NCBI GenBank assembly: GCA_934663655.1
Contig: CAKUKT010000142.1
Coordinates: 1-6,893 of the forward strand
Origin: an uncultured Victivallaceae bacterium
GTDB lineage: Bacteria; Verrucomicrobiota; Lentisphaeria; Victivallales; Victivallaceae
DNA length: 6,893 nt
Direction: 5' to 3'
The notes under the pieces: generated by a model
Told to the model about the DNA's origin: nothing
The model's database searches: none
Seen by the model: only the letters and a program-made list of their open reading frames with translations
Shown here: positions 1-5,795 of the stretch, piece after piece
Layout: each line of letters opens with the position of its first letter
How positions within the stretch are numbered: the first letter of the stretch is position 1
Made by a program: the position numbers and the translations under genes

Positions 1-390
1 CCCTACCGGGTGCTCGGGACGGCGACGGTTTCCGGAAATTACCAGGACGTCAGCCGCGAACGGATGATCGACAAGCTTAAAAGCGAAGCCGGAGAATGCG
101 GCGCCGACGCGATATTGCTCGTCGAACAGCAGGTGGTGCCGGGGGAATACCAGAGCGGCGCCAACCCGGTTTTCATGACCGCCTACGATTATGATGACAC
201 CAGCCGCAGCTGGAGCCAGATTTACCGCGATGTCGACCAGACCTACGGGCGGGTGGAATGGCGTCAGAGCCGTTCCGCCGGGGTGGGTACCGGAGTGATG
301 AATTACCGCCGGGTCATCCGGGCGGAATTTTTGAAGTTCACCGGTGCCCCGGTTCCGGAGGCGTCGGGGGACACCGGTGAGGATAAATGA
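1..390 (+). CDS. 3' part of an unrecognised protein (5' end outside the window)
   Basis: The reading frame is open from the first base, so the gene begins upstream; 129 residues and the TGA stop are visible. I do not recognise a named family. Near the visible N-terminus is a strand-like segment (YRVLGTATV) followed by a predicted helix with the pattern KLKSEAGECGADAILLVEQ. This 'helix then GADAI-hydrophobic strand' arrangement recurs in small bacterial envelope and lipoprotein domains of the YbjQ/RcsF kind, but the resemblance is only a pattern. The middle is rich in Tyr, Asp and Ser with no membrane segment, and the last 15 residues are acidic and probably disordered. A signal peptide or lipobox, if present, would lie outside the window. 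The stop overlaps the start of the phosphatase gene by 4 nt (ATGA), which suggests translational coupling. Coding status is well supported by that overlap and by the intact frame; function is unknown. Confidence 0.75.
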   Translation, partial: PYRVLGTATVSGNYQDVSRERMIDKLKSEAGECGADAILLVEQQVVPGEYQSGANPVFMTAYDYDDTSRSWSQIYRDVDQTYGRVEWRQSRSAGVGTGVMNYRRVIRAEFLKFTGAPVPEASGDTGEDK

Positions 391-1169
391 GTTCTACTCA
401 CGCCGGGGTGATGCTGGCCGGGGAAACCAACGCCGGGCTGGTGAGGCGCGGAAATGAGGACAATTTCTGCGTGATCTCCCCCCGGGCCGGCAAACCGGCT
501 TTCGCGGTGATTGCCGACGGCGTCGGCGGTCATACCAACGGTGCGCTGGCCAGTTACATCTGTTGCCGCGATCTGGCTTCGGCCTTTCTGAAGGCGGAAC
601 CGGAAAGTCTCGCTTCGCCGCTGGTGGCGGCGGAATTTTTCCGTGGTGTGGTAAAACAGGTCAATGCCAAGATATTCCGTTTCAACCTTTCGCGCCGGCT
701 GGCGCGGCCGATGGGCACGACGCTGGTTGGGGTACTCGTTTATCCGGACATGGTGGTGATGGTCAATGTCGGGGACAGCCGTTGCTATTCCTGGGAAGCG
801 GGGGCGGGATTACGCCAGCGTTCCACCGATCACAACCTCCGGACCGAATTGCGCCGGGAAATCCGTCGCCGGATCAAGGTGGATGTGGCGGTCGCCGGGA
901 ATATCATCTGCCGGGCCGTCGGTCCACGCTCCGAACTCAAGCTGGAATTGAAATTGCTGCCCCGTTCTCCGGATAGCCGCTGGCTGCTCTGTTCGGACGG
1001 GGTTTACCGGGAAATCGCAGATGGCGACCTGTCGCGCTTCGTAGCTGCGGCGGCGACTCCCCGGGAGGCGGTCGGTGCGATCATGCGGGAAGCGCTGCTT
1101 CGGGGAGCGCGCGACAATTTGACCGCGGTGGGGATATTCCCGGAGAACAGCGGCGAAAAGGAGCGGTGA
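387..1169 (+). CDS. PP2C-family serine/threonine protein phosphatase
   Basis: This 260-residue protein is about the size of bacterial PrpC/Stp/PppA-type phosphatases, which remove phosphate from Ser/Thr using two Mn/Mg ions. The motifs appear in the expected order: RxGNED at about 21-25, DGVGGHTNG at 44-52 (metal ligand Asp44), GTT at 110-112, NVGDSRCY at 127-134, TDHN at 147-150, RAVGP at 176-180, LLCSDGV at 200-206 (metal ligand Asp204) and ARDNLTAV at 241-248 (metal ligand Asp243). There is no membrane segment or signal peptide, so it should be cytosolic. The stretch between TDHN and RAVGP is short and very Arg-rich (about 152-164), where the family usually has a longer flap. The ATG lies in a 4-nt overlap with the preceding stop, and GGTGAG at 376-381 can serve as ribosome-binding site. 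No Ser/Thr kinase or FHA protein is visible, so its substrate is unknown. The family call is secure. Confidence 0.95.
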   Translation: MSSTHAGVMLAGETNAGLVRRGNEDNFCVISPRAGKPAFAVIADGVGGHTNGALASYICCRDLASAFLKAEPESLASPLVAAEFFRGVVKQVNAKIFRFNLSRRLARPMGTTLVGVLVYPDMVVMVNVGDSRCYSWEAGAGLRQRSTDHNLRTELRREIRRRIKVDVAVAGNIICRAVGPRSELKLELKLLPRSPDSRWLLCSDGVYREIADGDLSRFVAAAATPREAVGAIMREALLRGARDNLTAVGIFPENSGEKER

Positions 1170-1176
1170 GAAAAGC

Positions 1177-2136
1177 ATGGCGGTGGTGGAGGTCAGGGAT
1201 CTTCAGGTGAGTTATCCGCTTCGCGGTTCCTGGTTCGGGCCGAGACGGCGGCTTTTTGCGGTCAACGGGGTGAGTTTCTCGATTGAGGAGGGGGAGACGG
1301 TCGGGCTGGTCGGCGAATCCGGCTGCGGAAAAAGCACCCTCGGGCGGGCATTGGTTCGGCTGTTGGAGCCGACGGCGGGATCGATTCAGATTTGCGGTCG
1401 CGACATCAGCCGGTTGCGAGGGCGGGAATTGCGGCGCTTCCGGCGTAATTTTCAGATGATATTTCAGGATCCCTACGGGTCATTGAATCCGCGGCTTACG
1501 GTTTTTTCGACACTTGACGAAGTGATCGGACTGCACTTCCGTTTAAGTGCCGCCGAGCGGCGGGAACGAGCGGTGTCCCTGCTGGAACGAGTCGGGCTGG
1601 ATGCTGAAGCGCTCGATCGTTATCCGCATCAGTTTTCCGGCGGCCAGCGGCAGCGGATCGGCATTGCCCGGGCGCTGGCGGCGGAACCCAGATTCATCGT
1701 TGCGGATGAACCGGTTTCAGCTCTTGACGTGAGTGTGCAGGCGTCGATCGTCAATCTGCTTGATGATATCCGGCGCGAAAGCAGCACATCGTTTCTTTTC
1801 ATCGCTCACGATCTGGCGGTGGTGGAACATATTTCGCAGCGGATACTGGTGATGTATCTCGGGAGGGTGGTGGAGAGTGCTCCGGCGCGCGAGCTGGTGG
1901 CGAACCCGCTTCATCCCTACACCCGGGCGCTGCTTTCGGCGGCTCCGACGCTTGATTCGGCCGGCCGGAAGCGGATTGTGCTTTCCGGGGATGTGCCTTC
2001 GCCGCTGGCGCCGCCGTCGGGGTGTCCGTTTCATCCGCGCTGTCCCCGGGCGGATCACCGGTGTGCGGCGGAGTGTCCTCCGGAAGTGAAGATTGCTCCC
2101 GGACGGCTGGTATGTTGTTTTCATCCCGGCGAATGA
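1177..2136 (+). CDS. oppF: Oligopeptide/dipeptide ABC transporter ATP-binding protein, OppF/DppF type
   Basis: This 319-residue protein is full length for the second ATPase of peptide/nickel-type importers; it hydrolyses ATP at the inner face of the membrane to drive uptake. Visible motifs are Walker A GESGCGKST at 46-54, Q-loop FQDPYGSLNP at 96-105, signature FSGGQRQR at 153-160, Walker B FIVADEP at 173-179, D-loop SALD at 181-184 and the H-loop His211. The C-terminal oligopeptide-transporter domain has the typical GCPFHPRCP motif. It contributes to a six-Cys set (283, 289, 296, 300, 313, 314); such clusters bind an iron-sulfur centre in some OppD/DppD proteins, and the same here is inference. 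The gene starts 7 nt after the phosphatase stop; GGTGAG at 1165-1170 sits 6 nt before the ATG, and AAGGAG at 1158-1163 lies further back. No permease, OppD or binding-protein gene is in the window, so the substrate is unknown and 'oppF' is used in the family sense. Confidence 0.93.
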   Translation: MAVVEVRDLQVSYPLRGSWFGPRRRLFAVNGVSFSIEEGETVGLVGESGCGKSTLGRALVRLLEPTAGSIQICGRDISRLRGRELRRFRRNFQMIFQDPYGSLNPRLTVFSTLDEVIGLHFRLSAAERRERAVSLLERVGLDAEALDRYPHQFSGGQRQRIGIARALAAEPRFIVADEPVSALDVSVQASIVNLLDDIRRESSTSFLFIAHDLAVVEHISQRILVMYLGRVVESAPARELVANPLHPYTRALLSAAPTLDSAGRKRIVLSGDVPSPLAPPSGCPFHPRCPRADHRCAAECPPEVKIAPGRLVCCFHPGE

Positions 2137-2199
2137 GGCCGGACATAAGGAAAAATGTTCTGATCGGCAATTGCCTGCGTTCTTCGGAGGGGGGGACGA

Positions 2200-2228
2200 T
2201 TGGATTATCAGGGGATGCGGTGTATATT
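2200..2228 (+). promoter_or_regulatory. Possible sigma70-type promoter for the permease-rsmG operon
   Basis: In the 138-base gap after the ABC ATPase, TTGGAT (2200-2205, 4 of 6 bases matching TTGACA) is followed after 17 bases by TATATT (2223-2228, 5 of 6 matching TATAAT). Transcription would begin near 2235, giving a leader of about 40 bases before the permease start. This is the most AT-rich patch in an otherwise GC-rich neighbourhood and the largest intergenic gap in the window. The rest of the gap shows only a short palindrome (GGCAATTGCC, 2166-2175). No terminator with a U-run is seen, so read-through from upstream is also possible. Confidence 0.45.
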
Positions 2229-2274
2229 ATGATTTCACCGTAACGGCACGGGCGGCGCGGAGATTGCCCGGCGG

Positions 2275-3600
2275 ATGATTTTCAAATTTCAGGATGGTGT
2301 TTTGAAGAAATACAAAGATTTACAACTGCTGCAGCGGCGCTGGTTTCCGCTCCTTACGCTTGACGGTTATATTTTGCGGGAGTTTCTGATCAAATATTGC
2401 GTCCTGCTGCTGGTGTTCATCATACTTTTTCTGCTCAGCGATGTATACCGGGACATCTCTCAGTTTCTTGAGGCGCGTTCGCCGTGGCGGATGACGCTGC
2501 TTTATTTCGGCTACAAGCTGCCGGGCAATATCCGCTTTGTATTGCCGATCTCGATGTTGCTCGGGTGTATGTGGACGATGGCGACCTTCGGCAAGAACAT
2601 GGAGGTCACGGCGATGCGCGCCAGCGGAGTTTCGCTTTTCCGCTGCGGCTGGTCGATTCTGGCGGTCGGTCTGCTGGTGACCGGCGTCAACGTCGCCTTC
2701 AACGAGGGGCTGGTGCCGGAGTGTGAACAGCGGGCGGAGCGGATATTCAACGAATATGCCGAAAGCCGTCGTTACGAACGCAGTTTTCTGGCTTACCGCA
2801 GTGATGACCAGAAGCGCAACTGGTTGTTCAAGATCTTCTCCGGGACTGATCAGGAGGAGGATGTTTCGATCAAGACCGTCTGGAACCGGACCCTGGTCGA
2901 CCAGTTGCTCGGCAAGCCGGAAAGTCCCGGGTTCACGGAACGTTTTGAACAGATTTTCGGCAGCAAGGCCGATCGGATTCGCGAGGCGGTCAATCTGGAG
3001 GAACGGATCGATTTCGAACTTATCGGTCGCAAAATCGATCTCTATGCATCGCGCGTCGTCTATGACCGGGACAAGGGATGCTGGACTTTCTTCGACGGTT
3101 CGTTTGTCAGTTACGATCGCGGGGTAAGCAGCTTCGAAGCGAGCAGCGGCACTTCGCTGGTCCATCCGCGGATTCCCTACCAGTCGATTGCCTTCACTCC
3201 GGAGGACATTCCGGAGTCTCCGCGCGACATCATGAACGCGGTCAAGGAAAAGGATGAACTGGCGACTCCGATCATCTGGGAAATCCTCCACAGCAATGCG
3301 AATCTTTCCGAACCCGCCCGCGCGGTGTACTGGACGGTGTTTTTTTATCGGATTGCATTTCCGTGGTCATGTTTTCTCGCGGTGTTTCTCGGGATTCCGC
3401 TGGCGACCCGCAACGAACGTACCGGCAGTCTGCTGGCAGTGATTTCCGCGGTGGTGATTATCGTGGTCTACATTGTGGTGGCGCAGGTTTTTCTGGTGCT
3501 GGGCAAGGGTGGATTTGTTAATCCGGCGATTGCCGGTCTGGCGCCGACGTTGCTTTTTATCGCTTACGGGGTGTGGCGGGTAACCTGCGACCGCAACTGA
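2275..3600 (+). CDS. LptF/LptG (YjgP/YjgQ) family permease of lipopolysaccharide export
   Basis: The protein belongs to the inner-membrane pair LptF/LptG that, with the ATPase LptB, extracts LPS and feeds it to the LptC-LptA bridge. Six membrane segments fit the family: about 38-56, 84-106 and 124-144, then 351-377, 385-409 and 416-436, with a periplasmic beta-jellyroll-type region between the two triplets. Family signatures are the N-terminal LDGYILREF (29-37), the conserved cytoplasmic helix EVTAMRASGVS (110-120), NEGLVPE (143-149), and in the second half RIAFPW plus FLGIPLATRNERTG. At 441 residues it is longer than the usual roughly 350-390. The extra length probably lies in a charged periplasmic segment (about 190-250). 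LptF and LptG cannot be told apart here, and only one copy is present although the genes are often paired. The ATG at 2275 has a weak ribosome-binding site; TTG at 2302, 7 nt after AGGA (2291-2294), is a credible alternative start. Confidence 0.92.
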   Translation: MIFKFQDGVLKKYKDLQLLQRRWFPLLTLDGYILREFLIKYCVLLLVFIILFLLSDVYRDISQFLEARSPWRMTLLYFGYKLPGNIRFVLPISMLLGCMWTMATFGKNMEVTAMRASGVSLFRCGWSILAVGLLVTGVNVAFNEGLVPECEQRAERIFNEYAESRRYERSFLAYRSDDQKRNWLFKIFSGTDQEEDVSIKTVWNRTLVDQLLGKPESPGFTERFEQIFGSKADRIREAVNLEERIDFELIGRKIDLYASRVVYDRDKGCWTFFDGSFVSYDRGVSSFEASSGTSLVHPRIPYQSIAFTPEDIPESPRDIMNAVKEKDELATPIIWEILHSNANLSEPARAVYWTVFFYRIAFPWSCFLAVFLGIPLATRNERTGSLLAVISAVVIIVVYIVVAQVFLVLGKGGFVNPAIAGLAPTLLFIAYGVWRVTCDRN

Positions 3601-3633
3601 GCGGGAAAGCGGGGGTGCCGGGGAGCTGACGGA

Positions 3634-4473
3634 ATGGTTGAATTATTCGATACCCATTTTCATTTTTACGGAGAGAACACTCCGCTGGAGTACCGGCGGC
3701 GGATTGAAGAGACGTTGAACGCTCCGGCTCAGCGGGAGGCGCTGCCGGTTGACCGGCTTTTACTGCTGGCGGTCGGCGGTGATTACGTGGAGAGCTGCCG
3801 GGCGCGGGAGTTCGCTCAATACGGTGATGACGTCTGGTTTGCCGCTGGAGTTCATCCCCATCAGGCCGAGGCGTATCTTCATGGCTCGGGGGAGGATTTC
3901 TCCATTTTCCGCGGTCATCCCCGGCTGGCGGCGATCGGGGAACTCGGGCTTGACTATTTTTACGACCATTCACCACGGGAAATTCAGCGGCAGGTGTTTG
4001 CCCGGTTTCTGGAACTTGCTCTGGAGTGGGAGTTGCCCGCGGTCATCCATATCCGTGACCGGGAGGAGTGCTGCGACGCCTACGCCGACGCATTTGAACT
4101 GCTTGAAGGATTTGCCGGTCGGGGCGGACGTTTTGTCGTTCACTGTTTCGCCGGTTCGCCGGAATGGGCGGAACGCTTTCTCTCGCTTGGCGGTTATTGC
4201 GGAGTTACCGGGCTGGTGACGTTTCGACGGGCCGAAAATGTCCGGGAGACGCTGCGGGTGATCCCCGACGATCGGCTGCTGCTGGAAACCGATTCTCCCT
4301 ACCTTGCCCCGGTGCCGCATCGCGGTGTGGAGAACCTGCCCGGATACCTCGGGTTGATCGCGGTCCGGGTGGCGGAGGAACGCAACATGACTCCGGTGGA
4401 ACTGGCGGAAATGACCACCGGCAACGGACGGCGCTTTTTCCGGATTCCGGGGAAGGGGGCGGCAGATGAGTGA
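3634..4473 (+). CDS. tatD: TatD-family metal-dependent hydrolase (probable DNase)
   Basis: TatD-family proteins are (beta/alpha)8 metal-dependent hydrolases of the amidohydrolase superfamily; characterised members are DNases or 3'-5' exonucleases in the cytosol. At 279 residues the length is typical or slightly long. The metal-site residues are all present: DTHFH (His8, His10), GVHPH (72-76), GELGLDYFY with Glu103, IHIRD with His139, VHCF with His170, and ETDSPYL with Asp220, followed by the usual proline-rich loop. The C-terminal TTGNGRRFF (261-269) matches the family ending, where TxxN is conserved. The start is supported by GGAG at 3622-3625, 8 nt before the ATG. It follows the permease by 33 nt and overlaps the next gene by 8 nt, so it belongs to the same transcription unit. 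The family assignment is firm; the precise substrate is not shown by sequence. Confidence 0.95.
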   Translation: MVELFDTHFHFYGENTPLEYRRRIEETLNAPAQREALPVDRLLLLAVGGDYVESCRAREFAQYGDDVWFAAGVHPHQAEAYLHGSGEDFSIFRGHPRLAAIGELGLDYFYDHSPREIQRQVFARFLELALEWELPAVIHIRDREECCDAYADAFELLEGFAGRGGRFVVHCFAGSPEWAERFLSLGGYCGVTGLVTFRRAENVRETLRVIPDDRLLLETDSPYLAPVPHRGVENLPGYLGLIAVRVAEERNMTPVELAEMTTGNGRRFFRIPGKGAADE

Positions 4474-5020
4474 ACCGCAGCTGGCAACCGCGATATATTT
4501 TGCCGGAACGGTGGCGTTCACGCTGATTGCGGTATGGACGCTGCGACGGACCCCGGAGAATCTCCCCGCAGCGGAGAAATTGCCGCGTCACCGGCTGGCT
4601 GGTGCAATTCTCGGTATGGCGGCATTGATCTGGTGTATCCCGCATGCGGCGGTGGTGGCGCCGGGGTTTCTGTTGCCGTGGTTGTGGCCGCTGGCGATTG
4701 TGGTGCCGGTGGTCTCATATTTTGTGCTGGACAATCTGACTGCCCGCGCTTGTGGTGGTCTGGCGATATTGTACGGATATCAGGTGGTGCATACTGCTTT
4801 TGAGATGCACACTCCCGGTGCGCCGGTTCTGGCGGTGTTCTCCTGGCTGCTCGGGATGGCGGGCATCTGGATTTCCGCCCGTCCCTGTGTGGTTCGGGAT
4901 GGGATCCGGGCGGTATCGGCGCGTCCCCGGTTGCGGGTGGTTGCGGCTTCGATTTCTGGGGTGGCGGCGGTGCTGCTGGCGCTGGCGGCGGTGGCGACGC
5001 TGACTGCCGGAGGGCGCTGA
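4466..5020 (+). CDS. Unrecognised integral membrane protein, about six segments
   Basis: I do not recognise a family. The 184-residue product is almost entirely hydrophobic, with likely membrane helices at about 8-26, 44-61, 68-88, 93-113, 118-137 and 156-180. They are joined by very short loops, apart from a charged loop at about 27-43 (RRTPENLPAAEKLPRHR) and a basic one at about 138-155. Residues that might matter in the membrane include Trp54-Cys-Ile-Pro-His60, Asp89-Asn90, His109 and Glu113. No transporter signature is evident, and the size fits a small accessory membrane protein. The ATG lies inside the end of tatD (8-nt overlap), and rsmG follows after 2 nt, so it is embedded in a translationally coupled run. 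GGGG and GGCAG upstream give only a modest ribosome-binding site. The tight overlap on both sides and the coherent hydrophobic pattern support a real gene. Confidence 0.8.
   Translation: MSEPQLATAIYFAGTVAFTLIAVWTLRRTPENLPAAEKLPRHRLAGAILGMAALIWCIPHAAVVAPGFLLPWLWPLAIVVPVVSYFVLDNLTARACGGLAILYGYQVVHTAFEMHTPGAPVLAVFSWLLGMAGIWISARPCVVRDGIRAVSARPRLRVVAASISGVAAVLLALAAVATLTAGGR
5009..5013 (+). promoter_or_regulatory. Ribosome-binding site deciding the rsmG start
   Basis: GGAGG lies inside the last codons of the upstream membrane-protein gene. It is 9 nt before GTG 5023, 12 nt before ATG 5026 and 21 nt before ATG 5035. The spacing favours GTG 5023, with ATG 5026 close behind; the three candidates differ only by four N-terminal residues. 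Confidence 0.65.
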
Positions 5021-5022
5021 AC

Positions 5023-5709
5023 GTGATGGACATTATGCAGTTTGCCGGCGAATGCCGGGTTGCGGATCCGGAGCGGTTTGTCGAACTCATGGAACGGCTT
5101 TTCGTGCTGCTCGAAACGGCGAACCGGGAGGTCAATCTTACGCGTATTACCGGGCGGGAGGATTTTCTGATCAAACACGTTGCCGATTCACTGGCGCTGG
5201 GGAGAGCTTTTCCGGAGATCACCGATCGTGTTCTTGAACTGGCGGATGTCGGTTGCGGGGCGGGGTTCCCGTCGCTGGTGCTGGCGGCGGCCTATCCGGG
5301 ACTGCGGGTGACGGCGATTGATTCAACTGCCAAGAAGCTGGCGTTTGTGGGACGTGCCGCCGCCGGGCTCGGACTGAATAATCTGCTTACGGTTCACGGG
5401 CGGGCGAATGAACTCAACCGCCAACCGGAATTTCGGGAGAAATTCGAGGTGGTTACCGCGCGGGCGGTGGCGCCGGCCGAACGCATTGCCGGAGAATGCC
5501 GGAATTTTTTGAAGCGTCCCGGCGGACGATTTCTGCTCTATCAGACTCCGCCGCGCGCCCGGGAGGAGTTGGCGGAACTGCCGCGTCTGCGTCCCGGCTT
5601 CCGTTGGGAAATAAGCGAACCATTTTCACTCCCGGAAGGGGCGGGAGAACGAATTTTTCTGATCGGTACGGCGACAGGTCAGCCGTACCGATCGGGACGT
5701 GACAGGTGA
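5023..5709 (+). CDS. rsmG: 16S rRNA (guanine-527-N7)-methyltransferase RsmG (GidB)
   Basis: RsmG transfers a methyl group from S-adenosylmethionine to N7 of G527 in 16S rRNA of the small subunit; loss of the activity is known to give low-level streptomycin resistance. The 228-residue product has the family landmarks: NREVNLTRI (34-42), LIKHVADSL (49-57), SAM-binding loop DVGCGAGFP (75-83), AIDSTAKKLAFV (98-109), LGLNNL (116-121), RANE (127-130) and VTARAVAP (144-151). Small departures from the usual consensus are GFPS for GFPG, and RANE where RAE is common. The recognisable fold ends near FLIG (212-215). The last 13 or so residues are an Arg-rich tail encoded by a perfect inverted repeat. Start choice is GTG 5023 from the GGAGG spacing. 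It is the last gene of the tight permease-tatD run. Confidence 0.95.
   Translation: MMDIMQFAGECRVADPERFVELMERLFVLLETANREVNLTRITGREDFLIKHVADSLALGRAFPEITDRVLELADVGCGAGFPSLVLAAAYPGLRVTAIDSTAKKLAFVGRAAAGLGLNNLLTVHGRANELNRQPEFREKFEVVTARAVAPAERIAGECRNFLKRPGGRFLLYQTPPRAREELAELPRLRPGFRWEISEPFSLPEGAGERIFLIGTATGQPYRSGRDR
5661..5693. repeat. Perfect 12-bp inverted repeat inside the 3' end of rsmG
   Basis: The arms GATCGGTACGGC (5661-5672) and GCCGTACCGATC (5682-5693) are exact reverse complements around a 9-base loop. In RNA the stem can be extended outward by four more pairs (5657-5660 with 5694-5697), two of them G-U. The loop bases GACAGGT recur directly at 5701-5707, just before the rsmG stop. No U-run follows the stem closely (the nearest, TTTT, starts 16 bases after the right arm), so it is not a canonical intrinsic terminator. 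It could act as an mRNA 3'-protecting hairpin, a Rho-linked structure, or a dyad operator for the gene at 5796. Confidence 0.8.
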
Positions 5710-5779
5710 TTTTGATCCTTTCTGACGGAGTGAAGATGGGGTAGTGGTTTGGAGTTTGTTGTCACCGGGGGGTAATTAC

Positions 5780-5786
5780 AAGGAGG
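5780..5786 (+). promoter_or_regulatory. Strong ribosome-binding site of the GH20-like gene
   Basis: AAGGAGG lies 9 nt before ATG 5796 and is the closest match to the anti-Shine-Dalgarno sequence in the window. It fixes the start codon. It follows an 86-base gap (5710-5795) in which I see no convincing -35/-10 pair; the only other structure there is a short palindrome, GTAATTAC (5772-5779). Confidence 0.8.
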
Positions 5787-5795
5787 ACGAGCGTT

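Noticed and set aside
3196..3217. 8-bp perfect inverted repeat ACTCCGGA / TCCGGAGT with a 6-base loop
   Set aside because: It lies in the middle of the permease gene and encodes TPEDIPES with ordinary codons. A dyad this short is expected by chance in GC-rich coding DNA.
2320..3291. Long minus-strand open frame (323 codons) opposite the permease gene
   Set aside because: It lies fully antisense to a gene with clear family motifs. Its translation is rich in Arg, Gln and His without domain patterns, as expected for GC-rich shadow frames.
4518..5222. Minus-strand open frame (234 codons) opposite the membrane protein and rsmG
   Set aside because: Its product is Pro, Ser and Arg repeats typical of reverse reading of GCG/GGC-rich codons, and it crosses two plus-strand genes.
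5661..5720. Reading the rsmG-tail dyad as a standard intrinsic terminator
   Set aside because: The T-rich stretch begins about 16 bases after the stem and is interrupted, so the classic stem-then-U-run layout is absent; it was kept only as a repeat.
5749..5778. Candidate promoter TTGGAG with TAATTA before the GH20-like gene
   Set aside because: The -10 element matches poorly (2 of 6), the spacer is 18, and transcription would begin inside or beside the ribosome-binding site.
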